The notes under the pieces were generated by a model. It worked only from the letters and a program-made list of their open reading frames with translations, was not told the DNA's origin and made no database searches. DNA of 64,000 nt, from positions 62,001 to 126,000 of the forward strand of contig NZ_JAGETY010000002.1 in assembly GCF_017571525.1 (NCBI RefSeq), in the 5' to 3' direction. Positions 63,972 through 64,000 of this stretch are shown piece by piece (positions within the stretch are counted from its first letter, which is position 1; each line of letters begins with the position of its first letter). The stretch comes from Hymenobacter sp. BT559 (GTDB lineage: Bacteria > Bacteroidota > Bacteroidia > Cytophagales > Hymenobacteraceae). The position numbers and the translations under genes are program-made.

Positions 63972-64000
63972 CCCCTGTTTTCTCAGCAAACGTTCCTTTT

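Overview
The window reads as chromosomal DNA from a GC-rich member of the Bacteroidota, most likely Hymenobacteraceae (a Hymenobacter-like organism). Supporting evidence is a SusC/SusD pair with a one-protein hybrid two-component system, several TonB-linked outer-membrane proteins, promoters of the Bacteroidota type (TTTG, about 20 nt, then TAnnTTTG) and adjacent era and der genes. The genus is inferred from overall protein character; no rRNA or tRNA is present.

Layout. 1-7.0 kb: mixed genes (a minus-strand gene cut by the left edge, an epoxide-hydrolase-like enzyme, a small lipoprotein, a DNA-repair-associated radical SAM protein, an Omp85-like barrel, a secreted TonB C-terminal protein, a CvfB-like RNA-binding protein). 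7.0-14.1 kb: a complete trpEGDCFBA operon preceded by a leader peptide with tandem Trp codons and a terminator, i.e. a ribosome-mediated attenuator; two copies of a mobile-looking inverted repeat sit inside the operon. 14.1-17.9 kb: a siderophore receptor and a PepSY membrane protein behind a promoter bracketed by two matching operator-like inverted repeats. 17.9-23.7 kb: an RND efflux operon (fusion protein, pump, outer-membrane factor). 24.1-28.5 kb: uvrA, a small membrane-anchored protein and an orphan restriction-type nuclease-like gene. 28.9-34.0 kb: a molybdopterin oxidoreductase whose Fe-S motif lacks its fourth Cys, a small helical partner gene, a TDT/TehA-family channel, an anchored helical protein and a PRC-barrel protein. 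34.0-41.7 kb: hemH, era, der, two small exported proteins, a conserved unknown, murQ, a cytochrome-b5-like protein and an arginase-fold protein lacking two metal ligands.

41.8-48.7 kb: fatty-acid oxidation genes (acyl-CoA ligase, MarR regulator, FadN-type fused dehydrogenase/hydratase, thiolase). An AT-rich orphan gene encoding a membrane-embedded protein with a PD-(D/E)XK-like signature sits between the last two. 49.3-64.0 kb: a polysaccharide utilization locus with a hybrid sensor/AraC regulator divergent from GH35, SusC, SusD, GH5 with a ricin-type lectin domain, and GH30. The enzyme combination points to the beta-1,6-galactan side chains of plant type II arabinogalactan.

The strongest non-gene signal is the number of long, often perfect inverted repeats that fill gene junctions. 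One family (core CTGAGCTTG) occurs four times and in two cases overlaps the possible start codon of the next gene. Others have unrelated sequences but the same placement, running from the stop codon of one gene to just before the next start.
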